Counted from the first letter of the stretch, positions 14,563 to 23,302 are shown. The stretch: 36,264 nt of DNA from Clostridium punense (GCF_017874425.1 NZ_JAGGLL010000037.1:1-36264), one strand, 5' to 3'. Translations and numbers: made by a program. The notes: a model not told the origin generated them from the letters alone.

Positions 14563-15624
14563 CTAAAATTTAAATATATTCTTTCCCTCATAAAATTCAA
14601 TAAAAAAGGTAGCGCCCTTTCCTTCTTCTGACTCTACAGTGATATTATGACCAAGCTCCTCGCACACTCTCTTTGCTAGATACATCCCCATTCCCGTAGA
14701 CTCTGAAGTTTTTCTCCCATTCTTCCCAGTAAAAAAGGCATTAAAAACTCTACTTAAATCTTCCTTTGGAATTCCTATACCTTCATCACTTATGGATAAG
14801 ATTATCTTTGAGTCTTCCCCATAAATTTTAAAACTTATATTTTTACTTTCTCCTATTTCAGCTTTTGAGTACTTAATAGCATTAATCACTATTTGATTTA
14901 TCACAAAATAAATCCACTTTCTATCTGTATGCACTGTTACTTCATCATTGCAATGTATTTTAGGAAATATATGATATCTTATTAAAGATTTCTTATTATC
15001 ATTTATAACTTTTCTTATAATGGAAATTATATCTAAGGTCTCTACATTAAAATCTAAATTAAAGTCGCTGAGCCTAGCATTATATAGCATCATATCAAGG
15101 CCATGAGATAGTTTTTCATTTTCTTCAGCTATACTGCTATAGCTTTCTTTATTATCCTCACTTTGAGCGTCCTGAAGTAGCAGATTAATTACTGATATCG
15201 GAGTTTTCATTTGATGTACCCACTGATTTACAAAGTATATATACTGCTTATGCGCCTCTTCATATTTTATAGTTTTATCTCCACAAAGCTTATACGTGTT
15301 GAGTAAGATTCTCTTAAACAATTCTTGTTCGTTACTATTTGGAGTTCCAAGATTTAAAATATAATCCAAATCTTCTTTAGAATTTGATATAAGCTCTAAT
15401 TGTTTATAAAAGCTCCTATTTCTATAGTAATCATAAAACAAAAACACCAAGAGTAAGGATGCTGAAACTATAAATGCATATAGTACATTGTTTATTGAAA
15501 TGTCATCACCCTTTATGAAAAAAGTTAAATACATTATAATAACTGCTGATAAAGTGCTAAAAAAATACACCGCTATGTATGGAATCCTATCTTTTAGAAA
15601 ATCTTTAAAATTCATATCCTTCAC
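14563..15624 (-). CDS. Intramembrane-sensing histidine kinase (BceS-like)
   Basis: 353 residues. Two membrane helices (about 14-36 and 46-66) are joined by a loop of roughly ten residues, too short to bind ligand, which is the hallmark of kinases that take their signal from a Bce permease. The phosphorylated histidine is His137 in QWVHQMKTPIS, followed by the N box NQIVINAIKYSK, the G1 box SDEGIGIP and the G2 box STGMGMYLAK. It phosphorylates the response regulator encoded 6 nt upstream. A terminator ends the unit at 14493. Confidence 0.92.
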   Translation of the reverse strand: MKDMNFKDFLKDRIPYIAVYFFSTLSAVIIMYLTFFIKGDDISINNVLYAFIVSASLLLVFLFYDYYRNRSFYKQLELISNSKEDLDYILNLGTPNSNEQELFKRILLNTYKLCGDKTIKYEEAHKQYIYFVNQWVHQMKTPISVINLLLQDAQSEDNKESYSSIAEENEKLSHGLDMMLYNARLSDFNLDFNVETLDIISIIRKVINDNKKSLIRYHIFPKIHCNDEVTVHTDRKWIYFVINQIVINAIKYSKAEIGESKNISFKIYGEDSKIILSISDEGIGIPKEDLSRVFNAFFTGKNGRKTSESTGMGMYLAKRVCEELGHNITVESEEGKGATFFIEFYEGKNIFKF

Positions 15625-15630
15625 CTGCGT

Positions 15631-16320
15631 TTACCATCTAACGGCTATCTTATACCCTTGGCCTCTCTTGGTCTCAATAACTTCATTAATACCAAGATCT
15701 TCAAGTCTTTTTCTTACCCTTGTCATATTAACTGATAATGTATTATCATCAACAAAATCCACATCACTCCACAAAACTTCAAGCAAGGTTTCTCTTGAGA
15801 CAATTTTGTCTACATTCTTAAGTAAGGAGTATAAGAGCTGAAATTCTTTCTTACTAAGTTCAATTTTTCTACCTTTATACTCAGCTGTGTTTTGATTTAA
15901 ATATAAAAATAATCCATTAACCTCTAAGACTTCACTGCTTGAGTTCTCCGCATAATCTCCATAAACCCTTCTCATTACTCCCTTAATCTTTGCAAGAAGC
16001 ACATCATAAGAAAAAGGCTTAGTAATATAATCATCTGCTCCATTTTCAATAGCCATAACTTGATCCATATCGGAATCCCTAGCAGAAATAAATACTATAG
16101 GCACCTTTGATACTGTTCTTATGTCTCTACACCAGTAAAAACCATCGAATAAAGGCAAGTTAATATCCATAAGAAGCATTTGAGGATTATTTTTTATAAA
16201 CTCCCCTTTTACATTTGAGAAGTCCTCTACAATATAAGTTTTATATCCATACTTTTCTAGGTGATTTTTTATAAGGCTACTAATTTTTTTATCATCTTCT
16301 ACAATCATTATGTTATACAT
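15631..16320 (-). CDS. OmpR-family response regulator (BceR-like)
   Basis: 229 residues. The receiver domain has the acidic pocket Asp9/Asp10, phospho-acceptor Asp52 (LLMDINLP), a serine in FISAR near 79 and Lys101 (ITKPFSYD). The C-terminal winged helix (about 130-229) contains ELSKKEFQLLYSLLKN and ETKRGQGYKI, standard for the OmpR group. It should activate bceAB when the exporter meets its peptide. It is first in a two-gene unit with the kinase, and the TTG-start small gene at 16361-16624 lies 40 nt upstream on the same strand and may share the transcript. Confidence 0.93.
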   Translation of the reverse strand: MYNIMIVEDDKKISSLIKNHLEKYGYKTYIVEDFSNVKGEFIKNNPQMLLMDINLPLFDGFYWCRDIRTVSKVPIVFISARDSDMDQVMAIENGADDYITKPFSYDVLLAKIKGVMRRVYGDYAENSSSEVLEVNGLFLYLNQNTAEYKGRKIELSKKEFQLLYSLLKNVDKIVSRETLLEVLWSDVDFVDDNTLSVNMTRVRKRLEDLGINEVIETKRGQGYKIAVRW

Positions 16321-16360
16321 TCTAATCCCTCCTGTATTGGTTTTAACACCTATATATCAA

Positions 16361-16624
16361 TCACTTTATTAAGTATTTTTTCTTTTTCTCTTTTCCCTTA
16401 ATCCACTCAGAATCTAAATCCATATTATGTTTTGCAGCTATTTCAAATAGTAAAAAAAGCATATCATATATTTGATGCTGCATTTTCTCTTCATTGCCAT
16501 AAGAGGATTTAAGAAGAGAAAACTCTTCTTCTAACATTTTAAAAATTTCCCCTTCTACCTCTGGTGAAAATCCTGCTTTATCCATAAACTCTCTAACTTC
16601 ATCTATATATAAATTAAGACTCAA
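16361..16624 (-). CDS. Small helical protein, possibly MazG-like
   Basis: 87 residues, charged and predicted mainly helical. EGEIFKMLEEEFSLLKSS, then YDMLFLLFEIAAKHNMDLDSEWIKGKEKKKKYL reads like the small MazG-like proteins of Firmicutes, where an ExxE helix is followed by a D-x-x-x-x-L-x-x-A-x-x-x-x-x-D-L-x-x-E-W pattern. That family splits nucleoside triphosphates, but only one ExxE region is evident here, so activity is uncertain. The start is TTG at 16624, 5 nt after GGAGATGA. It sits 40 nt before the response regulator gene. Confidence 0.6.
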   Translation of the reverse strand: MSLNLYIDEVREFMDKAGFSPEVEGEIFKMLEEEFSLLKSSYGNEEKMQHQIYDMLFLLFEIAAKHNMDLDSEWIKGKEKKKKYLIK

Positions 16625-16808
16625 AAGATCATCTCCAATATTTTTATTCTTATTATTCCAATTGAACTTACCTATTCTATTTCAATAAAATTTAATAGCA
16701 TTCTATATTATATTTCGTAAAACTTATTTTGTATTTAAAATTTCGCCTTATAAGTCTCTTTTATAAACTTATACTAAAATTATAAACCACATTTTTACAT
16801 TAAGCTAT

Positions 16809-16836
16809 AAAAAAAGTCCACCATAAGGTGAACTTT
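16809..16836 (-). terminator. Intrinsic terminator after the 16945 gene
   Basis: Minus strand AAGTTCACC-TTAT-GGTGGACTT (9-bp stem, one wobble) followed by a run of seven T. It is 109 nt after the stop of the hypothetical gene at 16945. Otherwise 16625-16944 shows nothing. Confidence 0.82.
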
Positions 16837-16944
16837 CAAGCTAATTTATGCACATTTCATAATTTAAATCTAAATAACTTCTAGCCGTTAAAGAATTTCA
16901 CCAAAGCTATAAACTAGATAATTAGTTACCTCCTAATGACCTTC

Positions 16945-17292
16945 TTAACCTTCAAACTTATCTAGTTTTATATAACCTTTACTAAATAATATATCTACTA
17001 ATTTTATTCTAGCCTTTTCCTCTGAATGAGCTTCTATTTCAATTGATTCATTTGAGTTAAAACTAAAGCTAAAAATCTTAGTTTTTCTACCAATTAACTT
17101 TGCAGCACACTCTCCATATTTCTTATATTCCTCAGTGCCTTTCTTAATTTGCTCAATATGAATTTTATATTCCTTGGCAAAATTACTTATATCCTCCCAC
17201 TTAAAGTCATGGTAAGAATACATAAATATTTCTCCTTCTATTAACTTATTGAAAAAGTCTTCTTTATTTAAGTACTTAGTCAAAAACTTCAC
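16945..17292 (-). CDS. Hypothetical protein, unrecognised
   Basis: 115 residues, soluble, no signal peptide. I recognise no family. The first third is rich in Phe and Lys (NKEDFFNKLIEGEIFMYSYHDF). The middle is charged (HIEQIKKGTEEYKKYGECAAKLI). The end has alternating strands (SIEIEAHSEEKARIKLVDILFSKGYIKL). The start is GTG at 17292, 6 nt after GGGAGGGG, and base use matches the neighbours, so it is likely a real gene. It stands alone between a Nudix gene (111 nt upstream, same strand) and its own terminator. Confidence 0.6.
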   Translation of the reverse strand: MKFLTKYLNKEDFFNKLIEGEIFMYSYHDFKWEDISNFAKEYKIHIEQIKKGTEEYKKYGECAAKLIGRKTKIFSFSFNSNESIEIEAHSEEKARIKLVDILFSKGYIKLDKFEG

Positions 17293-17403
17293 TGTTTACC
17301 CCTCCCAACCTTAACTTACATAAATTTTATAGATATTTACTTATATTAAAACTTACGTATTTTTACTAAGGTTTTACGGGGTGCAAAGCTAATATGTTAA
17401 TTT

Positions 17404-17853
17404 TTATAGCCCATGTTCCTTACTAAGTCTTTTATTAAGTTCCCAAAGTGCAACCTTATTTCCATCCCATTTTAGATATAAAATTGCCTCTTCGTAACTC
17501 AACCACTTACATTCTGTATGTTCCGCAGAAAGTATAATTTGCTTGTCTATGGCTTTAACACCATAGCAATTCTCAGGTATGACATAGATACTCTTATCCC
17601 AATTAACACTATCTTTAAACTGTTCTGCTGGAATTGAGCTAAGGGTATCTAGTTTTATATAATGAGAATCTTTAGGTATTCCCCCTTCTTCCCAGGCTTC
17701 TCTTCTAGCTGATTCAATAACTGTCTCTCCCTCTTCTCCTCCGCCAGAAATAGCTTGCCACCAACCAGCATCACTTCTTCTGAATATGGCATATTCTATT
17801 CCATTATGGTTTATATAATACGGAAAAACTAAAACTTGATAGGGTGCTCTCAT
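17404..17853 (-). CDS. Nudix hydrolase, NudB-like
   Basis: 149 residues. Nudix enzymes cleave nucleoside diphosphates linked to another group. The Nudix box GGGEEGETVIESARREAWEE, followed by GGI, is complete (G-x5-E-x7-R-E-x2-E-E-x-G), in contrast to the NrtR protein in this window. RAPYQVLVFPYY at the start and EHTECKWLSYEEA near 112 resemble the dATP/dihydroneopterin triphosphate pyrophosphatase group. Substrate cannot be settled by eye. It lies just before the broken methyltransferase and TnpB locus and ends 111 nt before the 16945 gene on the same strand. Confidence 0.85.
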   Translation of the reverse strand: MRAPYQVLVFPYYINHNGIEYAIFRRSDAGWWQAISGGGEEGETVIESARREAWEEGGIPKDSHYIKLDTLSSIPAEQFKDSVNWDKSIYVIPENCYGVKAIDKQIILSAEHTECKWLSYEEAILYLKWDGNKVALWELNKRLSKEHGL

Positions 17854-17878
17854 GTTAATCCTTCTTCCTTACAGTAAT

Positions 17879-18021
17879 TTAATTCTTCTTAACAATATCA
17901 ATGCTATGATGTGTTACTCCCACCATATCTGGTCTTTCACAAATTGCAAGATGATATTTCATGTATAATTCAAAGGTCTTGTCATTCATAGCATCCACAG
18001 TTTCTCTCATAAAGTTTGTAA
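17879..18021 (-). pseudogene. SAM-dependent methyltransferase, C-terminal remnant
   Basis: The frame ending at 17879 reads LTNFMRETVDAMNDKTFELYMKYH and on to VTHHSIDIVKKN, the C-terminus of a common Firmicute class I methyltransferase. It begins directly at the right end of the TnpB element (18022). Only 47 codons remain; the N-terminal part is found at 19776-19867 on the other side of the element, and the central region including the SAM-binding GxGxG motif is absent. Confidence 0.75.
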
Positions 18022-18200
18022 GTGAACTACCACCACCTAAGAGGTTGATGGCTTCGTGGTCAATACTACTACTGTAGCAAGTTTACCCACGCTATGAAGG
18101 TCGCTCCGACCTCTCTAACAATATATCTTTTATTACATTGCTAGTTTCTGTAGATTTTTACTGGCATTTATATCTCTATCCATTATCATCCCACACACTG
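18022..18200 (-). ncRNA. Putative omega-RNA (reRNA) of TnpB
   Basis: The 3' part of tnpB and the 111 nt after its stop form the scaffold. A GGTCG-GAG-CGACC hairpin lies at 18099-18111, a CTAC/GTAG hairpin near 18065-18080, and the terminal hairpin at 18031-18050 ends in GTTCAC at 18027-18022. In this family the bases just beyond the right end act as the guide; here they are TTACAAACTTTATGAG, part of the methyltransferase remnant. The 5' limit is a guess. Confidence 0.6.
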
Positions 18201-19218
18201 GGCATATGTATGTCCTACAAGATAAGTCTTTTGTTTGACTTGATTGATTTCCACAATTAGAACATAGCTGACTACTTGCATAATTTGATGGTGCTATTAT
18301 TATTTCTCTACCATACCATTTAGCTTTATATTCTAACATTATTCTAAACTCTGACCAGCTTACATCAGCTATTGACTTAGCTAATTTATGATTTTTTATC
18401 AGGTTACTTACCTTTAAGTCCTCAATCACTATAACTTGGTTTTTGTTAATCAATTGAGTGCTTACTTTGTGTAACATATTTCTTCTTTGATTAGCTATCT
18501 TTTCATATAACTTTGCTACTTTTATTCTAGCTTTTCTCCTATTATTACTCCCTTTTTCTTTTCTTGATAAATCCTTTTGCAGCTTAGCTAATCTTTTTTC
18601 CGATTTCTTTAAGTGTTTTGGATTTTTGAAAACTTCTCCGTCACTTGTTATTGCAAACTCTTTGATACCTAAATCCACCCCTACTTTTTTATCTGTTTTA
18701 GGCAGTTCAATGTTCTCACAATCAACTAATATGGATATGTAATACTTTCCACTTGGAACTTGAGATACAGTACAAGACTTAATCAATCCCTCGAATTGTC
18801 TATGCTGCTTAATCTTAATCATAGACTTTAACTTAGGTAACTTGATATGACTACTTTCAATGTATACAGTGCCATTTTGATTATTTGTTGTGTAAGTATT
18901 GGTACTAATTTTCTTCTTGAACTTTGGAAATCCAAATGACTTATCTCTGAAAAAATTCTTATAAGCTTTATCTAGGTTCATTTGAGCATTAGCAAGTGCT
19001 AAGCTATCAACTTCTTTAAGCCACTGAAATTCATTTTTATATTGTGCTGGTGTAGGATATTTCATTGTCCTAATGGCTAGGTCTTTGTTTTCCTCATAAG
19101 ATTTAATTCTATCTGCTAACATTTTGTTATAAATAAATCTAGTGCATCCAAAAGTCTTTGCTAAGTATACTCTTTGTTCTTCATTAGGGTATATTCTAAA
19201 TTTGTAAGCCTTTAGCAT
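18133..19218 (-). CDS. tnpB: TnpB RNA-guided endonuclease (IS605 OrfB)
   Basis: 361 residues and apparently intact. TnpB, the ancestor of Cas12, cuts DNA next to a short TAM using an RNA made from the element's right end, which helps the element persist. The N-terminal OrfB helix-turn-helix starts MLKAYKFRIYPNEEQ. RuvC-I is GVDLGIKEFA (Asp182), RuvC-II is VIVIEDLKV (Glu266), and RuvC-III is DRDINASKNL (Asp349). The zinc finger CSNC (319/322) and CPVC (339/342) is complete. The start at 19218 follows AGGTGA and lies 9 nt after the tnpA stop. No frameshift is present, unlike its partner tnpA. Confidence 0.93.
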   Translation of the reverse strand: MLKAYKFRIYPNEEQRVYLAKTFGCTRFIYNKMLADRIKSYEENKDLAIRTMKYPTPAQYKNEFQWLKEVDSLALANAQMNLDKAYKNFFRDKSFGFPKFKKKISTNTYTTNNQNGTVYIESSHIKLPKLKSMIKIKQHRQFEGLIKSCTVSQVPSGKYYISILVDCENIELPKTDKKVGVDLGIKEFAITSDGEVFKNPKHLKKSEKRLAKLQKDLSRKEKGSNNRRKARIKVAKLYEKIANQRRNMLHKVSTQLINKNQVIVIEDLKVSNLIKNHKLAKSIADVSWSEFRIMLEYKAKWYGREIIIAPSNYASSQLCSNCGNQSSQTKDLSCRTYICPVCGMIMDRDINASKNLQKLAM

Positions 19219-19227
19219 TTTGTCACC

Positions 19228-19625
19228 TCATTTCATTCCTTGATTTTCAATGTACTTTCTAACTATTTCTATTGAAGCACCCCCAGTTGTTATAAGGCAA
19301 TAACTGCTGCTCCAAAAATATTCTTCCCATAATTGTTTTTTTATTTCTGGAAATTCTTTTTTATAAGCCTACCACTAGCACTTTTATAAGCATTTAGAAA
19401 TTTTGATATATCTGTGTTTAGTGAACCTCTAAACAAAAGGTGTGCATGGTCTTTATCATAGTTCCATTCACCTAGAGTAATATTATATTTAGGTCATATA
19501 TACTCAAATATCCCCTTTAACCTGTTTGATATTTCATCATTTATTATTTTTCTCCTATATTTAATAACTAGTACTAAATGATAATTTAGCAAGAACACTG
19601 AATGATTATTTGTATCTAAATTCAT
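19228..19625 (-). pseudogene. tnpA: IS200-type transposase TnpA, inactivated
   Basis: The Y1 HUH transposase that moves the element as single-stranded DNA. From the ATG at 19625 the reading is MNLDTNNHSVFLLNYHLVLV and onward, with HUH as DKDHAHLLF and the catalytic Tyr region IEIVRKYIENQ near the end. A TGA at 19496-19494 stops it at codon 44 (family has no stop there), and a 1-base loss in the run of A near 19357-19364 shifts the last third. Both lesions make it non-functional, so movement would need TnpA from elsewhere. Confidence 0.88.
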
Positions 19626-19775
19626 TTGTTTACCTCATTTATATATTTACTATTGATTTTCGAATACATCATCTATAGTAATTGGCAAGGGGGTTATTAT
19701 TTTGGGTATAGAGCCTAAAATAATAAAGGCTATCCATCTCCCACTTATACAAGATGAGAGAATTCTACCATTACA

Positions 19776-19867
19776 GTTAAAAACTCTACTTGTCCATGTT
19801 TTGAAAGTAACCTTCCTTCTTCATCATAACTATTGTAATAGTCTTCTAAATAATTTAACTCTTCCAT
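19776..19867 (-). pseudogene. SAM-dependent methyltransferase, N-terminal remnant
   Basis: From the ATG at 19867, after a GGGGG Shine-Dalgarno, the reading is MEELNYLEDYYNSYDEEGRL and LS, the start of the same methyltransferase family as the 17879-18021 piece. One A is missing near 19800, shifting the frame; in the next frame KHGQVEFLT continues the family sequence, then homology stops at the element's left end. Downstream of the gene start, 19868-19982 shows nothing. Confidence 0.72.
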
Positions 19868-19982
19868 TTATAATAACCCCCAATTTAAACATTAAATAAA
19901 TTTATATAATACTTTTAAAAAGTTTGCAGAGTCCATCAATGATTCATTGTTATCAAAAAACTAATTAAAAGTATAATTTTAC

Positions 19983-20822
19983 TCAGTTATTCTTAACTAT
20001 GTATTCTCTTACATAGTCGAAAAGTTCTAATCCAATTTCAATACTAGGAGTCTCCCAAAATGCTTTATTATCATCAAAGTCACCTTTCCAGCTAATCCTA
20101 TCAGGTACAAGAAATTTATAGCCCTCTGTCAATGAAATTGAAAACTCATAGGGTTCTGATATATCAACTGATTTTATTAGTTCCCCATTTCTCAGTGCCT
20201 CCAATACACCATTTTTAATAATAGAGTAAGTCTCACTTATTGTAGGTGTCCATTCTCTTGCTTTATCCTTAACTGGAATAGTAATAACATTATCACTTAA
20301 CTCCCGCGCTTCCTTCATAGATGCGTTACATCCAATGTTAGCTAAATATTTAGCTCCATAAAAATTCAAAACTGCAGTACCTATTTCTGCAATATGTAAC
20401 CCATTTATACTTATCTCTTTTATTGACGGGCTCTGAATGGTATGTGGAAAATAGGCGTCTTTTTCTCCATACCTTGCATGTTGTCCTACAGTAATTATTC
20501 CATATGGTTCCCAGACCGCTTGTCCTCTAATTCTTCTCCACCAAAAACATCTATCTGGTGTGTCAAAAAACTTTGCATTTGGTGGTAACTTTTCTAGTAA
20601 AATGTTGTGTTCAGGATTCCCTGCAAAATGTCCATCATAAATTAAAATTTCATCAATCCCAAATTCATTGGCGGCATCACAGACTGCTAAAACATCGGAT
20701 GTAATATATTCCCTTCCAATATTTCTCCACTCTTCTGTTCCATGAATCATAGCTTTATGATTTTCATCAAAGATTCCAGTTGCGCCTTCCATGTCTGCAC
20801 AAATAATTAGTTGCTTTTTCAT
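19983..20822 (-). CDS. M55-family peptidase, DppA-like D-aminopeptidase
   Basis: 279 residues. M55 enzymes are zinc aminopeptidases acting on D-amino-acid peptides; DppA of Bacillus is the type. The zinc ligands can be traced: Asp10 and Glu12 in CADMEGATG, His65 in YDGHFAGN, His115 in VGQHARYG and a Glu near 146 in HIAEIG. The first residue of the usual SxDxEG motif is Cys rather than Ser. The C-terminal half (EFSISLTEGYKFLVPDR) is the family's second domain. No dipeptide transporter is nearby; it stands 121 nt after the nitroreductase on the same strand. Possible role: salvage of D-Ala peptides from cell wall. Confidence 0.87.
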   Translation of the reverse strand: MKKQLIICADMEGATGIFDENHKAMIHGTEEWRNIGREYITSDVLAVCDAANEFGIDEILIYDGHFAGNPEHNILLEKLPPNAKFFDTPDRCFWWRRIRGQAVWEPYGIITVGQHARYGEKDAYFPHTIQSPSIKEISINGLHIAEIGTAVLNFYGAKYLANIGCNASMKEARELSDNVITIPVKDKAREWTPTISETYSIIKNGVLEALRNGELIKSVDISEPYEFSISLTEGYKFLVPDRISWKGDFDDNKAFWETPSIEIGLELFDYVREYIVKNN

Positions 20823-20943
20823 TTAATCCCCCCTGTTCTTTAACGGTCCTCCCCCTAACTGCTCTTCACTTTCTATTTTCAGTTTAGCACCATTATAATT
20901 TATAAATATAAAAGGTTATATCGAGGCTCTGATGCTATTTTAT

Positions 20944-21531
20944 TTAAAATTTAGTATAGGAATTAAAAAATAAAATTTCATCCTTTTTCTTTTTAGCTCT
21001 TGGTTTTACCTCACCCTCAGGATATCCAAAAACAAGTATTTCAGATGGCATATATGCTGCAGGTAAGTTTAATAATTCTGAAACCTCACTAACATTAAAA
21101 TAAGAGACCCAAGTTGAATAAATACCATGTTCTAGTGCTGCTAAAACCATATGCGTTCCTGGTATTTTGCTTTGATGTTCTTCACAATTTAGCTTGCTGT
21201 AAAGTTCTTTATCCATATTTAGTATTTCATTTTTCCATTCTGGAAACCTTAATACTTGAATGTCTCTTGCTCCTCTTTCATCTTCTACAATGGTTGTACA
21301 CAAAACAATCAACAAAGGTGCAGAAGTAATCCATTCTTGATTATAGGACGCTACTGCAATCTTCCTTATCAGTTCTTTGTCATTTATTATTCCAAATATC
21401 CATGGCTGTTCATTACCTCCAGATGGAGACAGCCTTCCTGCTTCAATAATATAATCAATAGTATCTTGAGTTATTGGCATTTGCTTAAACTTCCTCAAAC
21501 TGCATCTTTTTTTTAGCAAATCAACTATCAT
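20944..21531 (-). CDS. Nitroreductase-family flavoprotein
   Basis: 195 residues, expected length for an FMN-dependent nitroreductase. CSLRKFKQMPITQDTIDYII opens the protein with the FMN-phosphate Arg-Lys pair region. RLSPSGGNEQPWIFGII (about 33-49) is the FMN-binding SPSxxNxQPW motif. GTHMVLAALEHGIYSTWVSYF near 125-145 and PSEILVFGYPEGEVKPRAKK near 163 are the remaining family blocks. These enzymes reduce nitro compounds, quinones or enones with NAD(P)H; the natural substrate is unknown. Single gene; no terminator was recognised in 20823-20943. Confidence 0.9.
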   Translation of the reverse strand: MIVDLLKKRCSLRKFKQMPITQDTIDYIIEAGRLSPSGGNEQPWIFGIINDKELIRKIAVASYNQEWITSAPLLIVLCTTIVEDERGARDIQVLRFPEWKNEILNMDKELYSKLNCEEHQSKIPGTHMVLAALEHGIYSTWVSYFNVSEVSELLNLPAAYMPSEILVFGYPEGEVKPRAKKKKDEILFFNSYTKF

Positions 21532-21681
21532 AATTTCCTCCCTAATAAAAACTCTTTATTATTTCATGCTTCTTTCACCATTTCTAACCCTTACTACAGA
21601 TTTCCTTATAATTAAAAGATTTTCTTATAACTCAGCTATTTAATGCTGAATTTATTAAATCATTATCGCATCTTAACTTTA

Positions 21682-22281
21682 CTATATTACTACTTCAGGA
21701 TTCTCAGCACTTGCTAAACCCATGCTGCATAATTCCTTCAGCACTTCAGCAAAAAGCTCATATAACTCTTTAAGTCTATCAATATCTTTCATAACTCCAG
21801 TAACTTCAAAATATAGTTCATCTACACCCTCTGGAAAATGCTTGAAAAAGTAACCCTCATCGTCTTTTATTTCAAGATTGATCTGTGGCTGCATTTCTAC
21901 TAAATCCCTAATAGTTTTATCTGAAAACAATTGTTTTATCTTTTCTTCATTATTACTTTTTATAACAAAGTCCTCATCAAATTCCTCATAGCCAATGTTT
22001 ATATCTTCCATCCCTAATATCTTACCAAGCCCGCTAAAAAATCCAGCTCTATATATTTTAAAATAGAAATTACTAAAATTTATAAAGGGTGCTCTCATCC
22101 TTGTATATGTTATGGATGATTTCCCGGTTGATACAGTGTAGGTATCCAATATAATAATCCAATTGTCGACATGAGCTTCAACTCTGTCCCCAGACCAAAA
22201 CCCATTATTTATATAATCAGCTTGAATTTCATTAGCTAGCTGCTGCCATATTTCTTTTTTACTTGGTCCAAATAACCCCAT
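21682..22281 (-). CDS. Hypothetical cytoplasmic protein, unrecognised
   Basis: 199 residues from the ATG at 22281, preceded by GGGGGA; the frame runs on to 22311 but without a ribosome site. No signal peptide or membrane segment. It starts MGLFGPSKKEIWQQLANEI and contains WIIILDTYTVSTGKSSITYTRMR, a pattern I have seen in uncharacterised Firmicute proteins that begin with the same FGPSKKE stretch. A Cys near the end is isolated. Function unknown. Downstream 21532-21681 is non-coding; upstream, 22282-22508 holds no gene, only a GCGTAT/ATACGC hairpin at 22414-22429. Confidence 0.65.
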   Translation of the reverse strand: MGLFGPSKKEIWQQLANEIQADYINNGFWSGDRVEAHVDNWIIILDTYTVSTGKSSITYTRMRAPFINFSNFYFKIYRAGFFSGLGKILGMEDINIGYEEFDEDFVIKSNNEEKIKQLFSDKTIRDLVEMQPQINLEIKDDEGYFFKHFPEGVDELYFEVTGVMKDIDRLKELYELFAEVLKELCSMGLASAENPEVVI

Positions 22282-22508
22282 TAAAATTCCCCCTTTTAAA
22301 TTATAAAGCATTTACATTTTCTATTTTTCTAACTCTAATTGAACTAATTTTTATATTGTTGAATATCATTTATACGCGATTAAAAATAAAAATGAGCACT
22401 ATAGCAATCCTATGCGTATTTTCATACGCTATTTAGTTTTCTTTGTTTTAGGCATAACCTTAAAGACCTTGTTGTCCTATAAAACTATGTACACTAAATT
22501 TTTTTATC

Positions 22509-23216
22509 TTATATCATGGATAACATATCTTGCAAACCATGAATAAATGAAGGCAATAATATATTGTTGTTTCGAGTATATATAAATATAAACCATAAAG
22601 CACCTATGATACCTCCACCAATATTTACGCTTGAAGTGTTTCCTATTATAAAGGTTTCAAATATAGTTTTATTATTAAAAATAATATCAATGGGTAAGTG
22701 CATCATCCCAAAGAATATACCACTTATAATTGTTCCCCATGTTTTTCCAAACCCCACCACAAGTCTTGGCCATAAAAATCCCCTGAAGATTATTTCTTCA
22801 TAAAACCCAACAAAAATAATATAGAAAAGTGATTTCCACATCAAATTTACACTAAACCCTTTATTGCTTATATAATAAACCCAAAATATCACTATAAGAG
22901 TAAGTCCTATATAAATAGAAGATTTCATTCCTTGTCTTCTTAAGCCTATTGTATTAAGCTTTTGCTTTCTATACCTTAAAATAACTATAACTGCTATAAT
23001 ACTGGGAGCATCCATAACTACCGCAAATACTATATTATAAATGGAGCTTTTACCATTTCTTATTAGCAAAAATAGTGGAGATATTTTAACTAAATAAAGA
23101 AGCAAAAATGAAGAAAGAAAGATAAAGATAAAAAACATAATAGCTATCTTGCTATCTTTCTTTTCTAATTCTTCAAAAATCTCATTTGGAAACATGGTTT
23201 TCTTTAGATTTCCCAT
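22509..23216 (-). CDS. CPBP-family intramembrane glutamic endopeptidase
   Basis: 235 residues with about seven membrane helices. The CPBP (CAAX protease/bacteriocin-processing) signature is complete: FYEEIIFRGFLWPRL with Glu140, Glu141 and Arg145, then MMHLPIDI with His173, and FIHGLQD with His226 near the C-terminus. Family members cleave prenylated proteins in eukaryotes and process or give immunity to bacteriocins in some bacteria; no bacteriocin genes are visible here, so the substrate is unknown. Alone between the hypothetical gene at 21682 and a GNAT gene, all on the minus strand. Confidence 0.88.
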   Translation of the reverse strand: MGNLKKTMFPNEIFEELEKKDSKIAIMFFIFIFLSSFLLLYLVKISPLFLLIRNGKSSIYNIVFAVVMDAPSIIAVIVILRYRKQKLNTIGLRRQGMKSSIYIGLTLIVIFWVYYISNKGFSVNLMWKSLFYIIFVGFYEEIIFRGFLWPRLVVGFGKTWGTIISGIFFGMMHLPIDIIFNNKTIFETFIIGNTSSVNIGGGIIGALWFIFIYTRNNNILLPSFIHGLQDMLSMI

Positions 23217-23302
23217 TTATACCCTCCGTAAAATAATCAATTACTGCACTAACTCACATAATATGCTTTAAACTAATACAAGAATTTTCTATTAATCAAC
23301 AT

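Larger units (their letters stand above)
18022..19775 (-). mobile_element. IS200/IS605-family element (dead tnpA, intact tnpB)
   Basis: Order on the minus strand: left-end hairpins (19775-19626), tnpA pseudogene, tnpB, then omega-RNA and right end at 18022. The right end carries the imperfect CCATCAACC/GGTGGTGG hairpin followed by TTCAC, as expected for the family. A left-end stem is visible at 19708-19733 (ATAGAGCC/GGCTAT). Both flanks are pieces of one methyltransferase gene. The left boundary is approximate. Confidence 0.8.

Noticed and set aside
16361..16624. Antitoxin-like small gene before the response regulator
   Set aside because: No toxin partner is adjacent and the pattern fits a small MazG-like helical protein better.
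19702..19899. Plus-strand open frame of 65 codons
   Set aside because: It runs antisense through the left end of the IS605-type element and the methyltransferase remnant.
22405..22435. Terminator after the CPBP gene
   Set aside because: The GCGTAT/ATACGC hairpin has no T-run on the minus strand and lies about 80 nt from the stop; kept only as a hairpin note.
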